Of a DNA stretch of 64,000 nucleotides, positions 9,572 through 18,031 are shown in pieces. Source of the DNA: Microbulbifer pacificus. Its GTDB lineage: Bacteria > Pseudomonadota > Gammaproteobacteria > Pseudomonadales > Cellvibrionaceae. A model generated the notes under the pieces. It was not told where the DNA came from, did not search any database, and saw nothing but the letters and a program-made list of their open reading frames with translations. A program made the translations under genes and the position numbers. The stretch covers positions 1,508,501 to 1,572,500 of the forward strand of contig NZ_CP137555.1 in assembly GCF_033723955.1 (NCBI RefSeq), written 5' to 3'. Position 1 is the stretch's first letter; every line of letters begins with the position of its first letter.

Positions 9572-11701
9572 TCAATACGCGGCCGGCAACACATCTCCGG
9601 GCCTGATCACCACAGGCCCGCCGAGATTGACCCCCGGCGCCTTCCACACTTCGGCCCAGTGGAATTTCCACTCCAGCGGCCAGCTCACCGCGCACAGGGT
9701 GCCGGCTTCCGCGAAGCGGTAGTTGATACACGGCAGGTACACATCGCTGATACCGATTTCCGTATACGCCGGCTGGCGATAACTGTAGTGATCGATCAGG
9801 TAGCGCAGGCCGTCGTCGATCTGCAGGTACTGCCAGCGCAGGTGCAGCAGCGTATTGGTGGTGCCGGTGAAACCCTCCCCTACCCGGTACCAGTCCTGTA
9901 ATTCGCCACGTGAGCCGTAGACTCGGGTGAACGTCAGCAGGCTCTGGCGGTCGCCGGCGTCGTTGAAGGTGGCGACGACGGTTTCCCGCAACTGATCGCG
10001 GCTGTTGTAGCGGTAGTCGATCACTTCGCTGGCTTCGATATTGCCGTCGGCGTCATTATCCACTTCCATTTTCACCTGGATCAGCAGTGCATTGCTGTTG
10101 TAGCGATAAGTGAAAATACGCCGGGACTCCGCGCGGCCGTCAGCATCCGTATCGAACGACCACGTCTGCTCACGCAACAGGCCGCTGCTCAGATAGACAA
10201 AGTCATAGGTATTTTCCCGATCCACCAGCCCATCGCCGTTGTCATCGATGCGCTGTATTTCTTTCAGCAGGCGCGCGGCGGCACTGTAGCGATAATCGAC
10301 GTCACTGCGTTCATCCACCACGCCATCCACGTCGATGGTCTGGCCGTTATCCAGGGTATCCACCTGCTGCACCAGCAGCCCCGCGCTGTTGTAGCCGAAC
10401 TCGAAACGCTGAAGGCGCTCAATACGACCGTCGGCGCTGAAGTCCGTCTCCTCCTCGCGCAACACCAGCAAGCCGCGGTCGTCGTACAGGCTGCGCACGC
10501 GGAAGATGGTGTCGAGAATGCCATCGACAACGCCAACAACACCCGTGGTCACACTGTTGTCCTGCTCAAATACAAACAGCGTATTGTTGCCACCGCTGTC
10601 GTATTCAAAGCGGTAGCGCCGGCGATCGCTTACCTCCAGCTGACCGTCCTCTTCGAGGATTTCATACAGAAAGCCGCGCTCGCTGTAGAAGAACTCGGAG
10701 CGGTAAAAGAATTCCACGAAACCATCTTGATTGGTGTCGGTTTCCCGCAGCATGAAATCGCGGCGCCCGAGACTGTCGTACTCCAGGGTCAGCCGTTCAC
10801 GCCAGTAGTCACTGCTTTCCGGAACTATCGTGAGACGGATTTCCCGCGGCAGGCCAAGGCTGTTGTAGTCCCAGCGCACCTCCTGGTCGATGGTGCCGTC
10901 ATCGGCGAAATCCCGGGTTTCGCGGATCGGCACCCGCACCGGTACCACAATGCCGAGTGCATCGTAGAGGTACAGCAGCGGTGCATCGAGTGGCACCTGG
11001 TACTTGATGTCGAACGCGCTCTTGATTGCGGGCAGGGCATCCACGCCGCGGCGATAGGGAAAGGCGTAGAGGTCGTAGGCGAAGTCCACACGGTAATCCG
11101 CCAGGTCCCCGTCCCAGTCGGTGAGGTCGATACCGTTTGTTGGGTCCTGGTCGCGGTCGAGGGTGAGCAACAGCAGCATCATGTTGGAGACGAGATCCAG
11201 TGCATCCACCCGCTGGTGATCTTCCAGTGCCACCCGCAGATCCACCTCCTCAGTCAGAGGCGCGCTGCCCGCCAGGTCAAACAGACTGAGGTCCGGTGCA
11301 CCGAGCGCGGTTCCGAACCAGATACCGCCCAGGGAAAAGCGCACCTCCTCGCCATCGCGATAGCGATAGGTACCGTCGACGTCGGTGAACCCGGAAAAAC
11401 TCGGCGTCTCGTAATATAGGCCCTGAATGTCGCCGGAAAATTTACCGGTCAATTCCGGCCCGCTGCCTACGGTGCCGCCACTGCTGGAACTGGAACTGCT
11501 ACCCCCTCCTGAGCTGCTCGAGCTGCTGCGGCTGCCGAGGGCACGGTCGCTGTCGGACTTGCTGCCGGAGCCACATCCAACGAGGGCCAGGCACAGCAAA
11601 AGGTACAAACACAGGGACAAAACCAGATTGAGTACCGAGCGCACGGACTGGTACCCAGGGGGAAAGCGGTCGACACCCGGTAATGCTAGCCTCACTGGCA
11701 C
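9572..11701 (-). CDS. Exported lipoprotein with poly-Ser linker and YD-like, acidic repeats
   Basis: The frame is open from TTG at 11773, but the preferred start is GTG at 11701, six bases after AAGGAG (ATG at 11728 is an alternative). A hydrophobic stretch ends in the lipobox LALVGC, followed by a Ser/Gly-rich linker of about 25 residues, a linker type common in secreted proteins of Cellvibrio-like marine bacteria. The rest has repeated units with a Y-x-Y/F-x-SxGLL core alternating with acidic loops such as DTDADGRAE and DNDADGNIE. These resemble YD/RHS-type beta repeats with calcium-binding-like Asp-rich turns. No enzyme motif was recognised. A surface lipoprotein is well supported; its partner or function is unknown. 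Confidence 0.82.
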   Translation of the reverse strand: MPVRLALPGVDRFPPGYQSVRSVLNLVLSLCLYLLLCLALVGCGSGSKSDSDRALGSRSSSSSSGGGSSSSSSSGGTVGSGPELTGKFSGDIQGLYYETPSFSGFTDVDGTYRYRDGEEVRFSLGGIWFGTALGAPDLSLFDLAGSAPLTEEVDLRVALEDHQRVDALDLVSNMMLLLLTLDRDQDPTNGIDLTDWDGDLADYRVDFAYDLYAFPYRRGVDALPAIKSAFDIKYQVPLDAPLLYLYDALGIVVPVRVPIRETRDFADDGTIDQEVRWDYNSLGLPREIRLTIVPESSDYWRERLTLEYDSLGRRDFMLRETDTNQDGFVEFFYRSEFFYSERGFLYEILEEDGQLEVSDRRRYRFEYDSGGNNTLFVFEQDNSVTTGVVGVVDGILDTIFRVRSLYDDRGLLVLREEETDFSADGRIERLQRFEFGYNSAGLLVQQVDTLDNGQTIDVDGVVDERSDVDYRYSAAARLLKEIQRIDDNGDGLVDRENTYDFVYLSSGLLREQTWSFDTDADGRAESRRIFTYRYNSNALLIQVKMEVDNDADGNIEASEVIDYRYNSRDQLRETVVATFNDAGDRQSLLTFTRVYGSRGELQDWYRVGEGFTGTTNTLLHLRWQYLQIDDGLRYLIDHYSYRQPAYTEIGISDVYLPCINYRFAEAGTLCAVSWPLEWKFHWAEVWKAPGVNLGGPVVIRPGDVLPAAY

Positions 11702-11876
11702 GGGGTACTCCTTGTCGCACTTCAACATCCTATCCGCGGCTGCACACACGCGAATACAAATTAACGGCTTCAAAAAGTATTGCTGAAAGGCCCCGATCCC
11801 GTTTGCCCGCTAGCGCAGGAATATTCCGATTGGCGCAAATCGAGCGACATTGTCCCCGAAACCGGCGTCGCAAAAC

Positions 11877-11915
11877 AAAAAAGCCCCCGGTAGCTGGGAC
11901 TACCGGGGGCTTTTT
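11877..11915 (-). terminator. Rho-independent terminator after the MvaT-like gene
   Basis: Perfect 11-bp stem (11883-11893 with 11900-11910), six-base loop, A-run on the left and T-run on the right. It can stop transcription from either side. It sits just downstream of the minus-strand MvaT-like gene and just upstream of the lipoprotein gene. Confidence 0.9.
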
Positions 11916-11938
11916 CATCGTTCAGCGTGCTGGTGGGA

Positions 11939-12421
11939 TTAGATCTTCCAGCTCTGCACCTTTTCCAGGCCGTGCTCGGCAACCCACTGGTTCAGTTGCT
12001 TGGGGTTGCGCTTTTTCTTCTCAATGGTGGCATTGGTATAGGGGTTGCGGTAGTGACCGGTTTCCAGCTTGGGTTCTGCGGGCTTGGCGGCAGCGGAGGC
12101 CTTGCGACCGGCGCTGCGACGGGGCGCCTCTGCGTCACGCTTCAAGGTGCGGGCCACACGGGCCTTGAGGGTACGGATGTAGTCCGGCGCGTCATCATTG
12201 CTCAACTGACCAACCAGCCATTCAACGATCTGCTCACCGCGCGCGGAGTACAGTTCTTCCTCGTCCATTTCGAATTCCGCCGCCAGATTGACCAGCGCCT
12301 TGTCGAAAGCGATCACACCCTGCTTCTTGCGCTCTGCCTTCGCCATCTGCTCCTGAAGCTCTTCGATTCGGGCCTGGTGCTCGGCGATTTGCTGCTCGAT
12401 CTGGTCGTAGTCTTGGAACAT
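11939..12421 (-). CDS. MvaT/H-NS-like xenogeneic silencer
   Basis: A 160-residue protein with the layout of the H-NS/MvaT family. Residues 1-60 form a coiled-coil oligomerisation region rich in Glu, Gln and Lys. Residues 100-118 are a basic Ala/Pro-rich linker (PRRSAGRKASAAAKPAEP). The C terminus, YRNPYTNATIE then KKKRNPKQLNQW and SWKI, aligns with the MvaT DNA-binding domain, which has YxNPHTGE and a GGN turn before a conserved Trp. Such proteins coat AT-rich DNA and silence acquired genes. The GGN loop is replaced by KRN, so the minor-groove contact may differ. It has its own terminator. A palindrome abuts its start codon and the upstream region is AT-rich, which fits autoregulation. Confidence 0.8.
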   Translation of the reverse strand: MFQDYDQIEQQIAEHQARIEELQEQMAKAERKKQGVIAFDKALVNLAAEFEMDEEELYSARGEQIVEWLVGQLSNDDAPDYIRTLKARVARTLKRDAEAPRRSAGRKASAAAKPAEPKLETGHYRNPYTNATIEKKKRNPKQLNQWVAEHGLEKVQSWKI

Positions 12422-12443
12422 ATATATTGAGCCTCGATATATA
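12421..12443 (-). promoter_or_regulatory. Near-perfect palindrome covering the ribosome site of the MvaT-like gene
   Basis: Two 11-base arms (10 of 11 match) around one central base, made of TATATAT and a GAG/CTC core. The arm nearest the gene ends on the A of the start codon, and the presumed GAGG ribosome site lies in the centre. It could be a DNA operator or an RNA hairpin limiting translation. Confidence 0.45.
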
Positions 12444-13172
12444 TAAAAATTTCTGTTTTTGATAGTGCGTTTTTAACGATGAATCAGCGGTTTAGCGATG
12501 ATCATCCCGATAAAACTCCCGCCACAAAGGCGGCGCGGTTTTGAATTCGCCGTCCTGAATCAAACAATCACATATGAGCCCGAAATATCGCATTGCGCCG
12601 ATATAAAGATAGACGCAAACACCATATTCAGTGCCAGATTCAAAACGTGTTATACAACTTGCGGCAAATATTAAGTAATACTGCCCACTTCCCGGAATAT
12701 CGGCGCGTCAACTGCTTTCTTTGTAAAGAAATACAAATTAATCAGGCGTGCTGGCTGGGATTTAACCCCGCGAATAAGCAATAGTGCATCTGGAGTTGCC
12801 AATATACCGCGCCTTGCATCGCAAGCCCTGGCCAATAACCAAACTTTCGTCCCTAAACGGAATAAGAACGATAGTTCAATTAAATGAAGATCCAAGGATA
12901 TGGCTATAGATAATACCAGTTGCCGGCTATTCAACCCGGGCCGGGATATTAAACCCAAAACCGGTGGATAAAAGAACCCCCAAAAATGGGACCTCTGGCC
13001 AGGCGCTGCGCATAATACTGATTTGCTTCTAAATAGCCAACAGGGCGAATAATTTTTTATTTAGCGGGTATTATTCCATCCCCGTTCTATTCTTGTTGGG
13101 CGTTTTACTGCAACCGGACACTGCCCCGGCGCCCAAATTCGAGTCGCAATCTGCCAAGGAGTACCCAGGCTT
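12444..13172. other. AT-rich gap without recognisable genes
   Basis: About 730 bp of markedly AT-richer DNA between the divergent MvaT-like and CBS genes. Two short open frames (12593-12784 plus, 12671-12958 minus) have no family features, no ribosome site and odd composition, so I do not call them. It probably holds the promoters of both flanking genes and could be bound by the silencer encoded next door. Confidence 0.5.
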
Positions 13173-13619
13173 ATGGCCAAAGTACGGGATATCCACCGTA
13201 TGCCCACACTGGCGGCACTAATGACGCCATTTCCCTACCATATCGACATCGATGCTCCCATCGAGGCCGCCGAAGCCCTGATGGAAGAACACCGCGTCCA
13301 CCACCTGCCGGTCACCCGTGACGGCGACCTTGAGACCGTCATCTCCCGCGGAGATATCGAGCGGGTCCAGTCACCCGGCCACCGTCTCGAGGAACAACAA
13401 CTCTACGTGCGCGATGTCTGCGCCCGCCGCCCCTACATCGCCGACATTCACGACCCTTTGGACAAGATCCTGCTGGCCATGGCGGACACAGGGATAGGTT
13501 CGGTACTGGTGATGAAAGATGGCGATCTTGCGGGGATCGTCACGATAACCGACGCTCTGCGTTTCTGCGGCAAGTACCTGGCAGATTTGGCCGCAACACC
13601 GGACGACGATGTGGCCTAA
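13173..13619 (+). CDS. Tandem CBS-domain protein
   Basis: A 148-residue protein made of two CBS motifs. The first covers about residues 14-65 (LMTPFPYHIDIDAPIEAA, then HHLPVTRDGDL and ISRGDI). The second covers about residues 78-135 (DVCARRPYIADI, then IGSVLVMKDGDLAGIVTITDAL). CBS pairs bind adenosine nucleotides and regulate enzymes or channels; here they stand alone. Upstream GGAG precedes ATG at normal distance. Its TAA overlaps by four bases the stop of the converging SLC13 permease gene, so the two genes share their 3' ends. No effector partner is evident from the sequence. Confidence 0.85.
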   Translation: MAKVRDIHRMPTLAALMTPFPYHIDIDAPIEAAEALMEEHRVHHLPVTRDGDLETVISRGDIERVQSPGHRLEEQQLYVRDVCARRPYIADIHDPLDKILLAMADTGIGSVLVMKDGDLAGIVTITDALRFCGKYLADLAATPDDDVA

Positions 13620-15640
13620 AGCGGCCAGACCCACAGCAACATGGGCACGGATACCGCGATAACCAGCAGTTCCATCGGCAGCCCCATCGGCCAGTAATCG
13701 CCAAACTTGAATCCGCCGGGCCCCAAAATCAGCGTGTTGTTCTGGTGCCCGACCGGCGTCAGGAAGGCGCAGGACGACCCGATGGCCACCGCCATCAGGA
13801 AACTGTCGGGATTCACATTCAGCTGGTCCGCCGCACTGAGGGCAATCGCGCACATTACCGCGGCCGTCGCCGCATTGTTCATAAAATCCGACAGTGTCAT
13901 TGTCACCACCAGAATCAGCACCAGCGCCACCACCGGGCGTCCCTGCGCCACCGTATCCAGCATCGACTTCGCCACCACATCTGCCGCCCCGCTGGATTCC
14001 ATCACCTGCGCCACCGAAATAAGCGCCCCCAGCAGCACAATCACCGAACCGTCCACGGATTCATACACATGCCGCAGCGGCACCACTTTCAGCGCCATAT
14101 ACGCCAGCACACAGGTGGCAAAGGAGATCGCCGCCGGTAACAGACCGAATGCCGCGCCCGCCACCGCCAGCGCCATGGCGATCAGCGCCACGTAGGCCTT
14201 TTCCTTGTTGGGAATGGTGATATCCCGCTGCGCCAGCGGTACACAGCGCTGCTCGTTGGCAAAATTGCGCAGACTGTCTTCGGTGCCCATCATCAACAGT
14301 GCATCGCCGCCCATCAGGGGGGTCGAGCGCAGGCGTTTGACCGAGCGGCGACCCTGGCGGGACAGCGCCAGCAGGTTGATCTCATAGCGGCCGGCGAGGC
14401 GCAGGTTTTGCGCGGTGCGCCCGACCAGATAGGAGTCGGGCAGCACCACCAGTTCCCGCATTACTACCTCGGCGCGATCGCGGCCACGCTTCTCTTCCGC
14501 CTCCTTTCGCTCCTCCGCGCGTCGCTCACCATCTCGCCGTTTATCCGCGGTTTCCTCCGCATTCTGCGCGGCCTCGCCGGGGTCCCCAAGCTCTGGGGGA
14601 ACTTCCACTGAACTCAGGTCGATATTCTTACTTAGAGAGGCGGCCGGGGCTTGCATCTCCGCCGGGGATTTTTCTTCACCCTGCTCTGTGCCGCCAGCCT
14701 TCTCTTCCTTGTTACTCTTCTCTTTGTCCCTTTTCTCCTTGTCATCGTTGGCCGGATCCGCCGCCAGCGTCAGCCCCAGACTGGAGAGTACCGCGGACAG
14801 GGATTCCGGTTCGGATTCGATCACCAGCAGATCCCCGGCGCGCACCCGCAGGCCCGGCATGGCGGTGGATACCCGCGCGTTGTTGTGCACCAGGCCAATC
14901 ACCTGCGCATCCTCGTCGCCGATCATTTTCACCAGCTCTGCCAGCGACTTGCCGATGGCCGCGCTCTTTTCCCCCACCAACGCCTCGGTGAGATAGGTGC
15001 CGGTCTCGAAGGTATTCGCCCCCACCTGTGTGCGCGCCGGCACCAGCCGCCAGCCGATCAGCGCCACGAACAACACCCCCACCAGCGCCACCACCAGCCC
15101 CACCGGTGTGAAGTCGAACATACCGAAACTGCCGGCGCCGGCACTGGCGCGGAAACCGGAGACAATGAGGTTGGGAGGGGTGCCGATCAGCGTGGTCATA
15201 CCGCCGAGAATGGTGCCGAAAGACAGCGGCATCAACACGCGCCCCGGCGGCAGCTGGTAGCGGTCTGCGAGATCTGTCGCCACCGGCATCAGCAGTGCCA
15301 TGGCACCGACATTGTTCATAAAGCCGGACATGCCGGCGCCGAGGGCAGTGAGTGTGCCGATAGCCAGCGTGACGCCACTTTTTTTCGGAACCACCTTCTG
15401 CGCCAGTACGTCCATGGCCCCGGTGCTCTGCAATCCGCGGCTCAAAACCAGCACGCAGGCCACGGTCACCACCGCCGGGTGGCCAAAGCCGGTGAAGGCA
15501 TTTTCGGGTTCAATCAACCCGGTAAACACACAGGCCAGCAGTGAGGCCAGTGCCACCATATCGTGGCGCCAAGGGCCCCAGATAAACAGCACAATGGTGA
15601 TGGCAATAATGGCGAGAATAACGATCTGGTCGAAAGTCAT
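13616..15640 (-). CDS. SLC13-family (DASS) permease with RCK_C domains
   Basis: A 674-residue membrane protein with two hydrophobic halves (about residues 1-185 and 465-674), each with the NNA-type signature of SLC13 anion transporters: MNNVGAMALLMPVA near residue 110 and DFMNNAATAAVMCAIA near residue 610. TLIGTPPNLIVSG after the first half is the family substrate-site loop. Between the halves lie two RCK_C/TrkA_C-like domains (about residues 205-290 and 390-460), as in many bacterial members. They are separated by an approximately 100-residue, extremely charged, probably disordered insert rich in Lys, Glu and Arg. The substrate (sulfate, dicarboxylate or other anion) cannot be told. ATG has a weak ribosome site. 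Confidence 0.88.
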   Translation of the reverse strand: MTFDQIVILAIIAITIVLFIWGPWRHDMVALASLLACVFTGLIEPENAFTGFGHPAVVTVACVLVLSRGLQSTGAMDVLAQKVVPKKSGVTLAIGTLTALGAGMSGFMNNVGAMALLMPVATDLADRYQLPPGRVLMPLSFGTILGGMTTLIGTPPNLIVSGFRASAGAGSFGMFDFTPVGLVVALVGVLFVALIGWRLVPARTQVGANTFETGTYLTEALVGEKSAAIGKSLAELVKMIGDEDAQVIGLVHNNARVSTAMPGLRVRAGDLLVIESEPESLSAVLSSLGLTLAADPANDDKEKRDKEKSNKEEKAGGTEQGEEKSPAEMQAPAASLSKNIDLSSVEVPPELGDPGEAAQNAEETADKRRDGERRAEERKEAEEKRGRDRAEVVMRELVVLPDSYLVGRTAQNLRLAGRYEINLLALSRQGRRSVKRLRSTPLMGGDALLMMGTEDSLRNFANEQRCVPLAQRDITIPNKEKAYVALIAMALAVAGAAFGLLPAAISFATCVLAYMALKVVPLRHVYESVDGSVIVLLGALISVAQVMESSGAADVVAKSMLDTVAQGRPVVALVLILVVTMTLSDFMNNAATAAVMCAIALSAADQLNVNPDSFLMAVAIGSSCAFLTPVGHQNNTLILGPGGFKFGDYWPMGLPMELLVIAVSVPMLLWVWPL

Positions 15641-15754
15641 AGAAGGGCGGGAATCCGAGGCTGTTTTGCCCGAAGAGAATCAGTGGGCTAACCACAAACA
15701 TAGTGGATTTGTGGCTGTGCAGCGGATGGCACTCGGAGTGGGATATCGTTTCCG

Positions 15755-16687
15755 CTATTGATTGGAGAATTGCAGCCGCTTCAGACCAAAGCGCTTTGCC
15801 AGCAAGCGGTCCCGCAGCCAGCGGGGCAACCAGCGGGCCATCCAAGGCAACAGGCTGCTCTTGTTGCCAATTCTGAGCAGGGGCGCGGGGCGTTTGCGCA
15901 GCAGTTCGGCGGCCAGGTCACGCGCCAGGTCACGCGCCAGGGTGGCGTTTTGTTGCGATTCCAGCGCGCGGGCGCGCACATGGTCCTCACTGCGCTTGTA
16001 CCAGGAGTCCGGCGCCAGAATTCCACGCAGGGAGGATTCGGCGTGGCGACCGAACTCGGAGGCGATAGCACCTGGCTGCACAGTTACCACGCGGATACCG
16101 AACGGCTTCAGCTCCAGGCGCAGCACATCGGACAGGGTATGCAGGGCGGATTTGGAGGCGCAGTAGGCGCCGGAGAACGGAGTGGGCATCACCCCGGAAA
16201 CGGAGCCGATATTACAGATAACGCCACGGCGACGGGATTTCAGCAGTGGCGCACAGGCCCGGGCCAGGGCCATGGGCGCAAATACGTTGGTGCGGAACTG
16301 GGCTTCCAGTACGCGGGTGTCCAGCTCAAGCAGCGGGCCCATCTGGCCGTAGCCGGCATTGTTGACGAGGATATCCAGGCGTCCGTAGGCGGTCTTGATG
16401 GCATGTACCACGCGGTTGATGTCGGCCTGGTTGTTGACATCCAGGGCCTCGGTGGCAATGCCCACATCCGCGAGTTCCTGCAGGCTCTCTGCACGGCGGG
16501 CGGTAGCGATGACGATGGTGCCGCGGGCGTGCAGTGCCAGCGCCAGTTCGCGACCGATGCCGCTGGAGCAGCCGGTGATCAGCGCCACCCGGTCCGGAAC
16601 CACGTAACCGCGACCGATCTGCGCCAGGCTTTCAGCGGCGAAGCTCTGATCGGAGGGGCGGAACCGCTTGGCGGGGGGCTTGCTCAC
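15755..16687 (-). CDS. SDR-family NAD(P)-dependent oxidoreductase
   Basis: A 310-residue classical short-chain dehydrogenase. The cofactor motif TGCSSGIG is near residue 38, LVNNAGYG near residue 107, the catalytic Ser in IGSVSG near residue 156, and YCASK near residue 170, followed by VQPGAIASEFG. The N terminus carries about 30 extra residues. The start is GTG at 16687, eight bases after GGAG. The C terminus is basic and hydrophobic, which may bind membrane. It is a monocistronic gene on the minus strand, 28 bp downstream of the VOC gene. The substrate is unknown. Confidence 0.88.
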   Translation of the reverse strand: MSKPPAKRFRPSDQSFAAESLAQIGRGYVVPDRVALITGCSSGIGRELALALHARGTIVIATARRAESLQELADVGIATEALDVNNQADINRVVHAIKTAYGRLDILVNNAGYGQMGPLLELDTRVLEAQFRTNVFAPMALARACAPLLKSRRRGVICNIGSVSGVMPTPFSGAYCASKSALHTLSDVLRLELKPFGIRVVTVQPGAIASEFGRHAESSLRGILAPDSWYKRSEDHVRARALESQQNATLARDLARDLAAELLRKRPAPLLRIGNKSSLLPWMARWLPRWLRDRLLAKRFGLKRLQFSNQ

Positions 16688-16715
16688 GTTTACTGCTCCA
16701 AAACTGCGCTCGGTC

Positions 16716-17114
16716 TTATTCGGACGGGGCCATGGTCGGGGTCGATGTCAGTTTGAAGTGGGGATTCTGGATCAACCCGAAGACGTTGCCGAAGGGGTCG
16801 AGGAAACTGGCCATGAGTATGCCCTCCCCCACGTCGACAATTTCACCGTGTTGCCGCGCCCCCAGGCCGTTCATACGCTCGACCTGGGCCGCGATATCCG
16901 CAACTCCCCAGTAGGCAACGACGCCATCTGCACGACTGGTCACATTGCGGGCATCCGGGTTCAACCCCAGTTCGAAACCTCCGACATTGAAACCTACGTA
17001 GCATTCGGCGTCAAAGTAGGGCTCTACTTCCAGCAGGGTGGTATACCACGCTTTGGCTTCCTCCAGATTACCGACGCCGTAGATGACGCTCTGTACCCCT
17101 GAAAACTGACTCAC
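16716..17114 (-). CDS. VOC-superfamily (glyoxalase/bleomycin-resistance fold) protein
   Basis: A 132-residue protein with the paired beta-alpha-beta-beta-beta modules of the vicinal-oxygen-chelate fold: VIYGVGNLEEAKAWYTTLL at the start, and a closing FLDPFGNVFGLIQNPHF typical of these proteins. The classic metal ligands are not complete by eye, so it may bind rather than convert its ligand. The start is GTG, six bases after AAGGAAGG. It is followed after 28 bp by the SDR gene and may be co-transcribed with it. Confidence 0.82.
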   Translation of the reverse strand: MSQFSGVQSVIYGVGNLEEAKAWYTTLLEVEPYFDAECYVGFNVGGFELGLNPDARNVTSRADGVVAYWGVADIAAQVERMNGLGARQHGEIVDVGEGILMASFLDPFGNVFGLIQNPHFKLTSTPTMAPSE

Positions 17115-17213
17115 CTCAGACCTTCCTTTGGAGATTTATTTCCGGTGTAGCGGTGCATTCCGAGATCGTTGTCGCCGCGTTGTTTTTGTTTGTTTTTACT
17201 CAACCCGCTGGCG

Positions 17214-17582
17214 TTATTCGAGTTCCTGTTCCAGCTGTTCGAGCAGGTCGAGGGGTTCGATTTCTTCCCCTTCCAGTTCGTCGTTCCAGTTGATGCCGAC
17301 GAGCAGTACGTCATCGTGCATGCCGGTAAGCCAGTCGTCCATGAACTCTTCGAGGTCGATAGCGACAACCTGGTAATCGGCCCAGTCGTCGGCGATATGC
17401 GCTTCGGCGAATTCCCGCTGGGACCAGAAAGGCATTACGTCGCTGCCGGGGCGGGTCTCGGATTCACACAGCGCGAACCCCTCTTCCCCTTCCAGCGCCC
17501 AAACGCACCCCTGATCTACCGCCTCCGGCAGAAAGCGGTCGCAGTTTTCCTCAAAATCGTCTCCAAGTGGTTCCAAGTCCAT
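17214..17582 (-). CDS. DUF2750 domain protein
   Basis: A small acidic cytoplasmic protein of 122 residues. It matches the remembered DUF2750 pattern: GCVWALEGEEGFAL, then MPFWSQREFAEAHIADDW, then IDLEEFMDDWLTGM and a closing VGINWNDELEG with a Leu/Glu-rich tail. The function of the family is unknown. The ribosome site is weak. No operon partner overlaps it; the repeat-bearing gap lies upstream. Confidence 0.78.
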   Translation of the reverse strand: MDLEPLGDDFEENCDRFLPEAVDQGCVWALEGEEGFALCESETRPGSDVMPFWSQREFAEAHIADDWADYQVVAIDLEEFMDDWLTGMHDDVLLVGINWNDELEGEEIEPLDLLEQLEQELE

Positions 17583-17702
17583 ACCGGCTAGCCTTAAAAA
17601 TGATTTTGGGAGTTTACGTCAGATTGGGCGGGATAAGTAGATTCTTGCGCAGTGTTGTGGGCCTCGTGGTCCCCAGTCGATGGAGTACGTGGCGCTGGAT
17701 CA

Positions 17703-17796
17703 CTGGGTATGCGTTTTTGGAACCGCTGTGAATACATCCCTGTACGCTGCGTCGGCGACGTCCCTGTCGCCGACGCTTCCAAAAACGCATACCCAG
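17703..17796 (-). repeat. Nested-palindrome repeat, copy 1 (inverted orientation)
   Basis: Outer arms are 20-bp perfect inverted repeats (17703-17722 with 17777-17796), extending further with mismatches. Inside is an 11-bp stem with loop GTCCCT (17749-17776) and a 26-bp conserved block (17723-17748) that on the minus strand contains CAGGGATGTATTCACAGCG. It shares this architecture and block with the copies at 17896 and 57822. Short open frames over it are repeat artefacts. Confidence 0.88.
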
Positions 17797-17895
17797 CACT
17801 CCAGCTTAAATTCAACCTGTCGCGATACTTGGCCACTAACTGAGGATCGTATGCTTACGAAGTAAAGAGGCGCAATTGAAGCCCGGGTGGCGGGG

Positions 17896-17977
17896 GAGGG
17901 TTTTCAAAAGCGTCGCAAACAGGGATGTTTGCGACGCAGCGTACAGGGACGTATTCACAGCGGTTTTGAAAACCCTC
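17896..17977 (+). repeat. Nested-palindrome repeat, copy 2
   Basis: Outer arms of 14 bp (17896-17909 with 17964-17977), extended by imperfect pairing to about 17881-17996. The inner 11-bp stem has loop AGGGAT (17910-17937), followed by the 26-bp conserved block 17938-17963, one mismatch from copy 1. The outer and inner stem sequences differ from copy 1 but remain self-complementary. The whole 17583-18031 gap is occupied by copies 1 and 2 and short flanks. Confidence 0.88.
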
Positions 17978-18031
17978 ACCCGTTGCCTGGGCGCCACCGA
18001 ACCGGCTTAAGAAAACGCTTCCCACAAACCC

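Noticed and set aside
12593..12958. Two short open frames in the AT-rich gap
   Set aside because: No ribosome site, no recognisable family and they overlap each other on opposite strands.
17594..17865. Several 60-80 residue frames with sequences such as SVQGCIHSG
   Set aside because: They are translations of the nested-palindrome repeat. Similar peptides appear in both orientations and at copy 2, which shows they are repeat artefacts.
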